Source: Actinomycetes bacterium
GTDB lineage: Bacteria > Actinomycetota > Acidimicrobiia > Acidimicrobiales > Microtrichaceae
Assembly: GCA_023437745.1 (NCBI GenBank)
Contig: JAEZFI010000239.1
Span: 1-24,868, forward strand
Direction: 5' to 3'
Length of the DNA stretch: 24,868 nucleotides
This document shows, piece after piece, positions 1-7,084 of the stretch. A model generated the notes under the pieces. That model was not told the DNA's origin and searched no databases. It saw only the letters and a list, made by a program, of their open reading frames with translations. The first letter of the stretch is position 1; every line of letters begins with the position of its first letter. A program made the translations under genes and the position numbers.

Positions 1-2
1 GG

Positions 3-176
3 GCGGGTCGGCCGCTGTGGCTCGCACCGCTGCCGGTCGCCGACGTCACGGGTGAGACCGGCGACCTGGCGCCGAGGCTCCTCCCCGCCCGGTCGCGAGC
101 GCTCCTCGTCCTCCCGGCGCCCGAGCCGGCGTCACCGTTCGCCGGCGGTCCCCTCAGCGAAAGCGGTGCTCCGTGA
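3..176 (+). CDS. C-terminal fragment of an unidentified protein, cut by the window edge
   Basis: An open frame enters from the left edge and encodes 57 residues before a TGA at 174-176. Codon third positions are strongly G/C, as in the clear genes nearby, and the stop overlaps the GTG start of the next gene in a GTGA arrangement. That is typical of translationally coupled genes and is the main reason to believe the frame. The tail is rich in Pro, Leu and Ala (for example LPARSRALLVLPAPEP) and shows no motif I can name. Its partner is a diguanylate-cyclase-like protein, so a signalling or sensory role is possible but unsupported. The start lies outside the window. Confidence 0.6.
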   Translation, partial: AGRPLWLAPLPVADVTGETGDLAPRLLPARSRALLVLPAPEPASPFAGGPLSESGAP

Positions 177-1582
177 CAGCTTCCCGCTCCCCCGCGACGG
201 ACGTCGTCGAACAGGCGATCCAACGCCTTCGGGTCCTCGGCGCGGTGACGGTGCTGCTCGTCGTCCTCGTGCGGCGGACCGACGGCACCGCGTCCGCGCC
301 CTCCGTCGCGATGGGTGTCGCCGTCGCCGCCGGACTGGTGGTGCTGGGCCTGCTGGCTCGCTGGAGCGGGCGACGCGGCCGTCGCCGCCAGGCCGTCGTC
401 GTCGTGCAGATCGCGGCGGACGCGGTGCTGGTGGTCGGCGGGCTCTGGGCGACCGCTGCGCCGCTCGACAGCTCCGCGTCCCTGCTCCTCCTGGTGCCGG
501 TGCTGGAGGCCGCCGTGCGGTTCCGCGTGCTCGGGGCGGTGGCCTGTTGGGGAGGGTGCGTCGCGCTGCTGGCCGGACGCGAGCTGGTCCGCTGGTACCC
601 GGGCGACCCGCTCCCGGTCGGCGCGCTCGCTGAGGTCGCGACGGTGCTGCTCGTCGTGACGCTCCCGGCCGCCTACCTGGCGGAGCACCTCGCGGCGCAG
701 CTCCTCGTCGCCGACCGTGCCCGAGGTGTCGCCGAGCGGCGCGTCGACCTCCTCGTCGACCTCGCCGCGGCGAGCCGTGACCTGAACGCACCGACTGTGG
801 ACGCGGTCGTCGCCGCCACCCTGGGTGCCGTGGAGGCCCTGACCGGTCGGCAGGTGCGCGTCGTCCGCCTCGCGGACGTGCCCGCCGCGACCCAGGTGGT
901 CCTCGAGCCGGATCGTGACGAGCTCGCCGCCAGCATCACGATCCGGGGCGACCGCGTCGGCTTCGTCGTCGAGACCGCCGTGGATGTCGGCGACGAGCTG
1001 CTGGTCGGCGAGGCGCTGGAGGTCCTCGCCGCCCAGGCGCAGGTGACGCTCCGCAACGCCGAGCTCCACGGCCGGCTGCGGGCTTCGGTGACCGAGCTCT
1101 CCCACCGGGCCCACCACGACGCGCTGACCGGGCTGGCCAACCGGGCCCACCTCGTCGCCACCGCCCGTCGGCGCCTCGACGCCGGGGAGGAGATCGGCCT
1201 CCTGTTCGTCGACCTCGACCGGTTCAAGCCGGTCAACGACCGCTACGGACACGAGGCGGGCGACCGGGTCCTCGAGGAGGTGGCCCGCCGGCTGGTCGTC
1301 GCTGCGGGCGAGGGCGGGATGCCCGCCCGGCTCGGTGGTGACGAGTTCGCCGTGCTGCTCCCCCACGACGGGGATCCGGCCGCCGTGGCGGGGCGGGTGC
1401 TGCGGCTCATGGCGGCACCGATCGACCTCGAGGCCGCGGCGGTGACGGTGGGCGCCAGCATCGGCACCGCCGACAGCGCGTCGGACGGGCGCGACGTCGA
1501 CGAACTGCTTCGCGCCGCCGATGCCCGGATGTACGACGTGAAGGAGGCCCGGGGGTCGGGGACGGTGCGAACTCGCCGGTAG
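173..1582 (+). CDS. Membrane-anchored GGDEF-domain protein (probable diguanylate cyclase)
   Basis: Encodes 469 aa from a GTG that overlaps the preceding stop. Residues about 20-185 hold some five hydrophobic segments separated by short Arg-rich loops, suggesting a membrane sensor half. Residues about 185-300 form a soluble region that could be a degenerate GAF-like domain. The GGDEF domain runs from about H314 (HHDALTGLAN) to the end: DLDRFKPVNDRYGH is the metal and substrate region and GGDEF lies at 388-392, intact. The GGDEF family condenses two GTP into cyclic di-GMP, so the active site looks competent. The RxxD product-inhibition site expected just before GGDEF is missing (AGEGGMPAR there), so feedback by c-di-GMP is unlikely through that site. 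No EAL domain follows. The signal sensed is unknown. Confidence 0.9.
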   Translation: MTASRSPATDVVEQAIQRLRVLGAVTVLLVVLVRRTDGTASAPSVAMGVAVAAGLVVLGLLARWSGRRGRRRQAVVVVQIAADAVLVVGGLWATAAPLDSSASLLLLVPVLEAAVRFRVLGAVACWGGCVALLAGRELVRWYPGDPLPVGALAEVATVLLVVTLPAAYLAEHLAAQLLVADRARGVAERRVDLLVDLAAASRDLNAPTVDAVVAATLGAVEALTGRQVRVVRLADVPAATQVVLEPDRDELAASITIRGDRVGFVVETAVDVGDELLVGEALEVLAAQAQVTLRNAELHGRLRASVTELSHRAHHDALTGLANRAHLVATARRRLDAGEEIGLLFVDLDRFKPVNDRYGHEAGDRVLEEVARRLVVAAGEGGMPARLGGDEFAVLLPHDGDPAAVAGRVLRLMAAPIDLEAAAVTVGASIGTADSASDGRDVDELLRAADARMYDVKEARGSGTVRTRR

Positions 1583-1613
1583 GCGCCCGAGGCGGCAATG
1601 CTGGTCGACCCGC

Positions 1614-2192
1614 ATGTCGATCCGCTCCCTCCTCCAAGCCTTCGCGACCGTCTTCCCGGCCGAGCTCCCGGACAAGACGATGGTCGCCACGATCGTCCTC
1701 GTCACCCGCTACCGCCGGCCGCTCCAGGTGTGGCTCGGCGCGGTCAGCGCCTTCACCGTCCACGTGGTCGTTGCGGTCGCCGCGGGCGCCGCACTGTCGC
1801 TGCTCCCCGAGACCGCGGTGCAGATCGGCGTCGCCGTGATGTTCGTGGTGGGCGCCGCGTTGCTGCTCCGTGCGGCGCTGTCGGCGGAGGACGAGCTCGC
1901 CGAGGAGGCCGTCGTCCCCACGGCCCGGGGCGCCGTCCTCGGCAGCTTCCTGCTCATCGTGCTGGCGGAGTGGGGTGACCTCACGCAGCTGGCGACGGCG
2001 AGCCTCGCCGCCAAGAGCGGCGAGCCCGTCTCGACCGGGATCGGGGCGCTCCTGGCCCTCGCCTCCGTGGCGGCCATCGCCGCCCGCTTCGGCCGGGCGC
2101 TCGTGGCACGCGTCTCCATCCAGAAGGTGAACTTCGTCGGGGCGGCGGTGTTCGCCGCTCTGGCGGTCTGGACGATCGTCGAGCTGGTCTGA
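1614..2192 (+). CDS. GDT1/TMEM165 (UPF0016) family cation transporter
   Basis: Encodes 192 aa, the usual size of the family. Two homologous halves of about three hydrophobic helices each carry the family signature: ELPDKT at 17-22 and EWGDLT at 119-124, variants of E-x-G-D-(K/R)-(T/S). The acidic residues of these motifs line the ion path. A hydrophilic acidic loop (about 88-105) joins the halves. Known members move Mn2+ or Ca2+ out of the cytoplasm in exchange for protons, so a Mn2+ exporter is the best guess, but the substrate cannot be read from sequence. The first motif has Pro where Gly is usual. The ATG at 1614 starts directly at the first helix; the gene follows the GGDEF gene by 31 bases. 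No clear Shine-Dalgarno site is seen. Confidence 0.88.
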   Translation: MSIRSLLQAFATVFPAELPDKTMVATIVLVTRYRRPLQVWLGAVSAFTVHVVVAVAAGAALSLLPETAVQIGVAVMFVVGAALLLRAALSAEDELAEEAVVPTARGAVLGSFLLIVLAEWGDLTQLATASLAAKSGEPVSTGIGALLALASVAAIAARFGRALVARVSIQKVNFVGAAVFAALAVWTIVELV

Positions 2193-2275
2193 TTCACGGG
2201 CAGGGGCCCCGGCGTGGGAACCTTGCGACGGCCAGTAGGACAGGGCGCCCCCGTCCCGGTGACAAAGGACCCGCC

Positions 2276-4033
2276 ATGACCGAGTACGACCCCGAGCCCC
2301 GCCCGTCGGGCGGTGACGACCAGCCCGAGCCCGGGTTCGCCGAGCTGGGCCTGCGCGGCGAGCTGGTCGACGCCCTCGCCGGCCTCGGGTACGAGGAGCC
2401 CACGCCGATCCAGCGCGAGGCCATCCCGCCGCTGCTCGGTCGGCGCGACCTCCTCGGGCAGGCAGCGACCGGCACGGGCAAGACCGCGGCCTTCGCCCTG
2501 CCGGTGCTGGAGCGCCTGGCCGAGCGCAGCGATCGCGGCGACGAGCCCACGGCGCTGGTCCTGGTGCCCACCCGTGAGCTGGCGATGCAGGTCTCGGAGG
2601 CGATCCACAAGTACGGCCGGCGGCTCGACGCCCGTGTCGTGCCGATCTTCGGCGGACAGCCGATCGGGCGCCAGCTGGACGCGCTGCGCCGGGGAGCCGA
2701 CGTCGTCGTCGCCACCCCGGGCCGGGCGCTGGACCACATCGGGCGGGGGACGCTGCCCCTCGACTCGATCGAGATCGTGGTCCTCGACGAGGCGGACGAG
2801 ATGCTCGACATGGGCTTCGCCGAGGACATCGAGGCAATCCTCGAGGACACCCCGCCGCTTCGGCAGACCGTCCTCTTCTCGGCCACCATGCCGGGCCGCA
2901 TCAACGGCATCGCCAAGCGCCACCTGTCCGACCCGGTGCGCATCGAGATCGAGCGGACGAAGGTCGACGCCGGTGAACGGCCGCAGGTCCGCCAGGTCGC
3001 CTACGTGGTCCCGAGGTCCCACAAGCCGGCGGCGCTCGGGCGTGTCCTCGACGTGGAAGCGCCCACCGCCGCGATCGTCTTCTGCCGCACCCGGGTGGAG
3101 GTCGACCAGCTCACCGAGACGCTCAACGGCCGCGGCTACCGCGCCGAGCCGCTCCACGGCGGGATGAGCCAGGAGCAGCGCGATCGGGTCATGGGCCGCG
3201 TCCGGGCCGGCACCGCCGAGCTGCTCGTGGCGACCGACGTCGCCGCTCGTGGCCTCGACATCGAGCAGCTCAGCCACGTCGTGAACTACGACGTGCCGTC
3301 GGCGCCCGAGTCGTACGTGCACCGCATCGGCCGGGTGGGCCGTGCCGGGCGCGAGGGCGTGGCGATCACGCTCGCCGAGCCCCGGGAGCACCGCCTGCTT
3401 AAGAACATCGAGCGGGTCACCAAGCAGAAGATCCCCGTCGAGAAGGTCCCCACCGTGGCCGACCTCCGCACCCGGCGCATGGAGATGACGCAGGCGACGC
3501 TCCGCGAGACGTTGATGGAGGACGACCTCGACCGCTACCGGGTGGTCGTCGAGACGCTCGCCGACGAGTTCGACGTCGTCGAGGTGGCGCTCGCCGCGGT
3601 CAAGATGTTCCACGAGAGCGCGGGCGCGTCGGCCGACGAGGACGAGATCCCGGACGTGGCGCTCCGCGAGGACCGTGATCGCAAGGGCGGTGCCGCACGT
3701 CCCGAGCGCGGCGACCGGGCCGGGCGGGATGGACGCGGTCGCGACGGCCGTCCGTCCCGGGAGGATCGCGGCAACCGGCCGCCGTCGGAGGGCATGGCCC
3801 GCCTGTTCGTGGGCGCCGGCCGCAGCTCCGGCATCCGCCCCAACGACCTCGTGGGGGCGATCGCCGGCGAGACCCGCCTCAGCGGTCGCGACATCGGCGC
3901 CATCCAGATCGGGGATCGCTTTGCACTGGTCGAGGTGCCGCAGGCGGCGATGGGCGAGGTGATCTCCGCGCTCAAGAAGACGACGATCAAGGGCAAGCGT
4001 GTGAACGTCCGCCCCGACCGCGAACGGTCCTAG
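2276..4033 (+). CDS. deaD: DEAD-box ATP-dependent RNA helicase with C-terminal DbpA-type RNA-binding domain
   Basis: Encodes 585 aa with every helicase motif in order: Q motif (about 40-50), Walker A ATGTGKT (64-70), PTREL (98-102), TPGR (147-150), DEAD (171-174), SAT (202-204), the motif V region VATDVAARGLDI (318-329) and motif VI HRIGRVGRAG (349-358). A basic, Arg/Asp/Gly-rich linker (about 465-505) leads to a DbpA-like RNA-recognition fold at about 507-581. This layout matches CsdA/DeaD proteins, which unwind structured RNA during ribosome assembly, mRNA decay and cold adaptation. The start is supported by an AAAGGA Shine-Dalgarno site 6 bases before ATG. The gene ends just before a 48-base perfect palindrome that separates it from a convergent gene. 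The deaD name is by architecture; other DEAD-box paralogs exist. Confidence 0.95.
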   Translation: MTEYDPEPRPSGGDDQPEPGFAELGLRGELVDALAGLGYEEPTPIQREAIPPLLGRRDLLGQAATGTGKTAAFALPVLERLAERSDRGDEPTALVLVPTRELAMQVSEAIHKYGRRLDARVVPIFGGQPIGRQLDALRRGADVVVATPGRALDHIGRGTLPLDSIEIVVLDEADEMLDMGFAEDIEAILEDTPPLRQTVLFSATMPGRINGIAKRHLSDPVRIEIERTKVDAGERPQVRQVAYVVPRSHKPAALGRVLDVEAPTAAIVFCRTRVEVDQLTETLNGRGYRAEPLHGGMSQEQRDRVMGRVRAGTAELLVATDVAARGLDIEQLSHVVNYDVPSAPESYVHRIGRVGRAGREGVAITLAEPREHRLLKNIERVTKQKIPVEKVPTVADLRTRRMEMTQATLRETLMEDDLDRYRVVVETLADEFDVVEVALAAVKMFHESAGASADEDEIPDVALREDRDRKGGAARPERGDRAGRDGRGRDGRPSREDRGNRPPSEGMARLFVGAGRSSGIRPNDLVGAIAGETRLSGRDIGAIQIGDRFALVEVPQAAMGEVISALKKTTIKGKRVNVRPDRERS

Positions 4034-4052
4034 AACCTCCGGCCCATCCCCG

Positions 4053-4100
4053 TTCTGTCCTTGTGAGAGCGACACATGTGTCGCTCTCACAAGGACAGAA
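4053..4100. terminator. Perfect 48-bp palindrome between convergent genes (probable bidirectional terminator)
   Basis: Bases 4053-4076 (starting TTCTGTCCTTGTGAGAGCG) are exactly reverse-complementary to 4077-4100, with no spacer. Allowing one bulged G at 4101, the stem extends by CCG/CGG to about 4050-4104. It fills the 72-base gap between the helicase stop and the convergent DAC-like gene stop, so it can act as a transcription end for both. There is no U-tract, as is common for actinobacterial terminators. The stem base matches that of the hairpin at 5141-5194. Confidence 0.75.
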
Positions 4101-4105
4101 GCGGC

Positions 4106-5110
4106 TCACTCGGTGACGGTCTCGGCAGAGAACTCGAGGATCGAGGTCGTGCCGATCGAGGAGCCCATCACCTCGCCGCCCCGGAGCACGGTGACGGGGC
4201 CGTCCTCGCTCACGACGATGACCGTCGCGTTCGGGTCGTCGTAGCTGTACCGGCGGCCCGACGTGTGGCGCATGCCGCGGAACCCCTCGACGTCGGTGAC
4301 GGCGTCGACGCTGGGGACCAGCCGGACCCCGAGCTCGCGCATCGTGCCGTCGGCGTCGAACACGGTGGCGCCGTCGACCTGTGCCAGCACGTGGCGGAGC
4401 GGCGCCAGGTGCGAGGCGTTCCGGATCTCGAGGGGCGGCGGCGTCGGCAGGCGCGACTCGTAGGCCGGGCCGGGGCCGTCCTCGGGTCGGTACACGAGGA
4501 TCGCCCCGATGCCGCGTGAGCCGAGGTCGTGCACCGCGAACTCGAGCAGCGTCTCGAGGACGTCCCGGTCGCCGTGCCGGGTGCAGACGGCGACGGCGTC
4601 GATCCACTCCGACACCGGCGGCTCGTGGTGCCAGCGGATCCGGTCCCATCGCAGCACGCCGAACTCGCCGGCGACGCGGACCGTGCCGGCCGGGTGCCGC
4701 TGGACGAGCGTGGCGCCCATCGCCTCCGCCAGGATCACGAGGTCCCGCTCCGAGCTCGCCGGCCGGTCGAAGACCGCCAGCTCGTGCTCGCCGCTCTCCC
4801 GCAGCACCATCCAGGTCGAGATGCCGTCGGCGAACCGCCGGGCACCCACCTGCTGCTCCTCCTCGACCGGGCGATGGGTGATCGTGAGGTTGGCCGGCTT
4901 CTCCCAGTCGCCCGGGTCGACGTCGGGCTGGACGATGGCGCCGTAGCTGGGGATCCGTCGTTCGTGGACCGGGGGGCGCAGCGCATAGTCGAGCTCGGAG
5001 AGCACGAGGCGCTGCCAGCCGTCGGGGCCCTTCAGGACGAAGCCGTCCTCGGCGAGCTCCTCGGTGAGACGGCGGAGCCGAGCTTCACTGACGACGCGAT
5101 CGGAACCCAC
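4106..5110 (-). CDS. DisA_N/DAC-domain protein, putative non-canonical diadenylate cyclase
   Basis: Encodes 334 aa from a GTG. The C-terminal part (about 180-334) resembles the DAC domain that makes cyclic di-AMP from two ATP: a helix then GIGAILVYRP near 200, then DGATVFDADGTMRELGVRL around 245-265, then GMRHTSGRRYSYDDPNA from about 279 and IVVSEDGPVTVLRGG to about 312. The two catalytic motifs appear as D254-G-T (DGA in DisA) and R281-H-T (RHR in DisA), so the overall fold is recognisable but the active-site loop is changed. The N-terminal 180 residues match nothing I know, and the DisA helical and HhH DNA-binding domains are absent. Whether it makes c-di-AMP, another dinucleotide, or only binds one is open. 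It is expressed alone, with a TAGCCT box 6 bases before the start. Confidence 0.72.
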   Translation of the reverse strand: MGSDRVVSEARLRRLTEELAEDGFVLKGPDGWQRLVLSELDYALRPPVHERRIPSYGAIVQPDVDPGDWEKPANLTITHRPVEEEQQVGARRFADGISTWMVLRESGEHELAVFDRPASSERDLVILAEAMGATLVQRHPAGTVRVAGEFGVLRWDRIRWHHEPPVSEWIDAVAVCTRHGDRDVLETLLEFAVHDLGSRGIGAILVYRPEDGPGPAYESRLPTPPPLEIRNASHLAPLRHVLAQVDGATVFDADGTMRELGVRLVPSVDAVTDVEGFRGMRHTSGRRYSYDDPNATVIVVSEDGPVTVLRGGEVMGSSIGTTSILEFSAETVTE

Positions 5111-5116
5111 GGTGCG

Positions 5117-5122
5117 AGGCTA
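5117..5122 (-). promoter_or_regulatory. Putative leaderless -10 box for the DAC-like gene
   Basis: On the minus strand TAGCCT lies 6 bases before the GTG at 5110, matching TAnnnT at the spacing expected when transcription starts at the start codon. No Shine-Dalgarno site is present, and no good -35 box is visible 16-18 bases upstream. The same spacing recurs at other first genes in this window. Confidence 0.4.
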
Positions 5123-5140
5123 TCCACCGGCCCGGGATTC

Positions 5141-5194
5141 CCGTTCTGTGTCGTGGAACGCGCCAGAACGGGCGCGTTTCACGACACAGAACGG
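5141..5194. terminator. 24-bp-stem hairpin at the 3' end of the ABC exporter gene
   Basis: Arms 5141-5164 and 5171-5194 pair over 24 positions with one mismatch (a G-U or A-C position near 5155/5180) around a 6-base loop. The right arm includes the exporter's last five codons and its stop (5179-5181), so the hairpin begins inside the coding sequence. It should end exporter transcription before the DAC-like gene that follows on the same strand. Its base, CCGTTCTGT, is the same as in the palindrome at 4053-4100. Confidence 0.75.
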
Positions 5195-7011
5195 TCGTGG
5201 AGGTCGTCGGGGTGGGTCTCGCCGGTCTGGACCCGCCACAGCGCGGCGTAGAGCCCGCCCAGCTCGACCAGCTCCTCGTGCGTGCCGGACTCGATGACCG
5301 TGCCTGCCTCCATCACGTGGATCCGGTGCGCGTGCCGGATCGTCGAGAGCCGGTGGGCGATCACGATCGTCGTGCGGCCGACCGAGACCTTCTCGAGCGA
5401 CCGTTGGATCGCCGCCTCGGTCTCGTTGTCCACCGCGGAGGTCGCCTCGTCGAGGATGAGGAGCGCGGGATCGCGGAGGATGGCCCGAGCGATGGTCAGC
5501 CGCTGGCGCTGGCCGCCGGAGAGCTTCTGCCCCCGCTCGCCGACGATGGTGTCGTAGCCGTGCGGCATGGCCTCGATGAACTCGGCCGCCTCGGCCAGCT
5601 CGGCGGCGCGCCGGATCTGCTCGTCGGTTGCGTCGGTGCGGCCGTACGCGAGGTTCTCGGCGACCGTGCCGTGGAACAGGAAGACGTCCTGGGCGACGAA
5701 GCCGGTCGCCCCACGCAGGGACGAGAAGGTCAGCGTGTCGATCGGCGCGCCGTCGACCGTGATCCGGCCCGAGGTCGGCTCGTAGAGCCGGAGGAGCAGC
5801 TTCACGACCGTCGACTTCCCCGACCCGGTGGCGCCGACGATCGCGTGGGTCTCCCCCGCCGGCACGTCGATCGACAGGCCTCGCAGCACGTCGCCGCCGC
5901 TCGTCGGGTACCGGAAGCGGACGTCGTCGAAGCGGACCACGCCGCGGACGGGCGTCGGCAGGCTGGAGGTGCCCTCGGTGATCGACGCCTGGACGCCGAG
6001 CAGGCCGAAGATCCGGCGGCACGAGGCCATGGCCCGCTGGTAGAGGTCGAGCGTCTCGCCCAGGTCGGCGAGCGGCCAGAGCAGGCGCTGCGTCATGTAC
6101 ACGAGCACCGAGAACAGGCCGACCTCGAGGTCCCCCCGCAGCGCGGCACGACCGCCCACGACGAGGGTCATCATGAAGCCGCTGAGCACTGCGGTCCGGA
6201 TGAGCGGCCGGAACGCCGTCGAGACGCGGATCGCGTCGCGGTTCGCCGCCCGGTAGGCCTGGCTGTCGGCCTCGACCCGCTCCGCGTCCCGGTCCTCGGC
6301 GCTGAACGCCTTGATCGTGGCGATGCCGCCGAGGCCGTTGGTGAGGGTGTCGGCGATGTTGCCGGCCGCCGCCCGGACCTTGGCGTACCGGGGCTGGAGG
6401 CGGTGCTGGTAGAAGATCGACCCCGTCACGATCAGCGGGATGGGCAGGAACGACAGCAGCGCGAGCAACGGCGAGATCACGAAGAACGCGATGCCGACGA
6501 AGACCACGTTGGCCGCGGTGATGATCAACTTGTGCACGCCCATGTCGAGGAAGCGCTCGAGCTGGTTGACGTCGTCGTTCACGACGGCCATCAGGCCGCC
6601 CGAGGTCGCGTCCTCGAAGTAGCTCATCTCCAGCGACTGGACGTGCCGGTAGGTGTCCATCCGGGCCTCGTGCTCGATGGTCTGCGCGAGGTTCCGCCAC
6701 GTCACGACGGCGGCGTACTCGCTGAGCGACTCGATCACCCACACGACGGCGTTGACGATCGCCAGGACGGTCAGCTGCTGGAACCGGTCCTCGATGCCGA
6801 AGAGGCGCCCGACGAACGAGTCGCTGTGGTTCACGACGACGTCGACGGCGGCGCCGATCAGCAGCTCCGGGGCGACGTCGGCCAGCTTGTTCAGGAGGGA
6901 CATCGACACGGCCAGCGTCACCCGTCCCCGGTGCCCCCGCCCGTACCCCCAGAGGTCGCGCAGGGGCGGGGTCGTCGAGAGCGGGATGACGGTGGTGGGG
7001 CTGCGGGGCAC
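5179..7011 (-). CDS. ABC exporter, fused transmembrane and ATP-binding half-transporter
   Basis: Encodes 610 aa, the standard length of a half-size exporter that works as a dimer in the cytoplasmic membrane. The N-terminal 320 residues contain about six hydrophobic helices and the coupling-loop segment TNGLGGIATIKAFSAE typical of type-IV exporters. The nucleotide-binding domain follows: Walker A GATGSGKST with its Lys near 399, signature LSGGQ near 500, Walker B LLILDEATS near 518, and the switch IAHRLSTIRH near 550. All catalytic residues are intact. Substrates of this MsbA/BmrA/Rv1272c-like group range from lipids to drugs and cannot be read from sequence. It stands alone on the minus strand, divergent from another ABC system; a TAGGGT box lies 6 bases before its GTG start. 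The gene end is built into a hairpin. Confidence 0.92.
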   Translation of the reverse strand: MPRSPTTVIPLSTTPPLRDLWGYGRGHRGRVTLAVSMSLLNKLADVAPELLIGAAVDVVVNHSDSFVGRLFGIEDRFQQLTVLAIVNAVVWVIESLSEYAAVVTWRNLAQTIEHEARMDTYRHVQSLEMSYFEDATSGGLMAVVNDDVNQLERFLDMGVHKLIITAANVVFVGIAFFVISPLLALLSFLPIPLIVTGSIFYQHRLQPRYAKVRAAAGNIADTLTNGLGGIATIKAFSAEDRDAERVEADSQAYRAANRDAIRVSTAFRPLIRTAVLSGFMMTLVVGGRAALRGDLEVGLFSVLVYMTQRLLWPLADLGETLDLYQRAMASCRRIFGLLGVQASITEGTSSLPTPVRGVVRFDDVRFRYPTSGGDVLRGLSIDVPAGETHAIVGATGSGKSTVVKLLLRLYEPTSGRITVDGAPIDTLTFSSLRGATGFVAQDVFLFHGTVAENLAYGRTDATDEQIRRAAELAEAAEFIEAMPHGYDTIVGERGQKLSGGQRQRLTIARAILRDPALLILDEATSAVDNETEAAIQRSLEKVSVGRTTIVIAHRLSTIRHAHRIHVMEAGTVIESGTHEELVELGGLYAALWRVQTGETHPDDLHDRSVS

Positions 7012-7017
7012 GGATCG

Positions 7018-7023
7018 ACCCTA
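7018..7023 (-). promoter_or_regulatory. Putative leaderless -10 box for the ABC exporter
   Basis: TAGGGT on the minus strand lies 6 bases before the GTG at 7011. It supports that start over internal ones and implies transcription beginning at or next to the start codon. A -35 box is not obvious. Confidence 0.4.
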
Positions 7024-7072
7024 CAAGTGGAGGCCCGCAGCCCTTTCGAGGTTTCGGCCGGCAGGCGCCCCC

Positions 7073-7078
7073 TACGGT
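7073..7078 (+). promoter_or_regulatory. Putative leaderless -10 box for the ABC-2 transporter operon
   Basis: TACGGT lies 6 bases before the GTG at 7085. With the minus-strand TAGGGT at 7018-7023 it makes the 73-base gap a compact divergent promoter region. No convincing -35 box is seen. Confidence 0.4.
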
Positions 7079-7084
7079 GGTCGG

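Noticed and set aside
1709..4090. Very long open frame on the minus strand opposite the helicase and transporter genes
   Set aside because: High GC removes stop codons from opposite frames. The encoded protein is His/Asp/Arg-rich with no motifs, and the plus strand carries unmistakable helicase motifs.
4106..7011. A CBASS-like defence system from the DAC-like gene and the neighbouring ABC exporter
   Set aside because: The DAC protein is not a CD-NTase, there is no effector, Cap2 or Cap3 gene, and a terminator separates the two genes.
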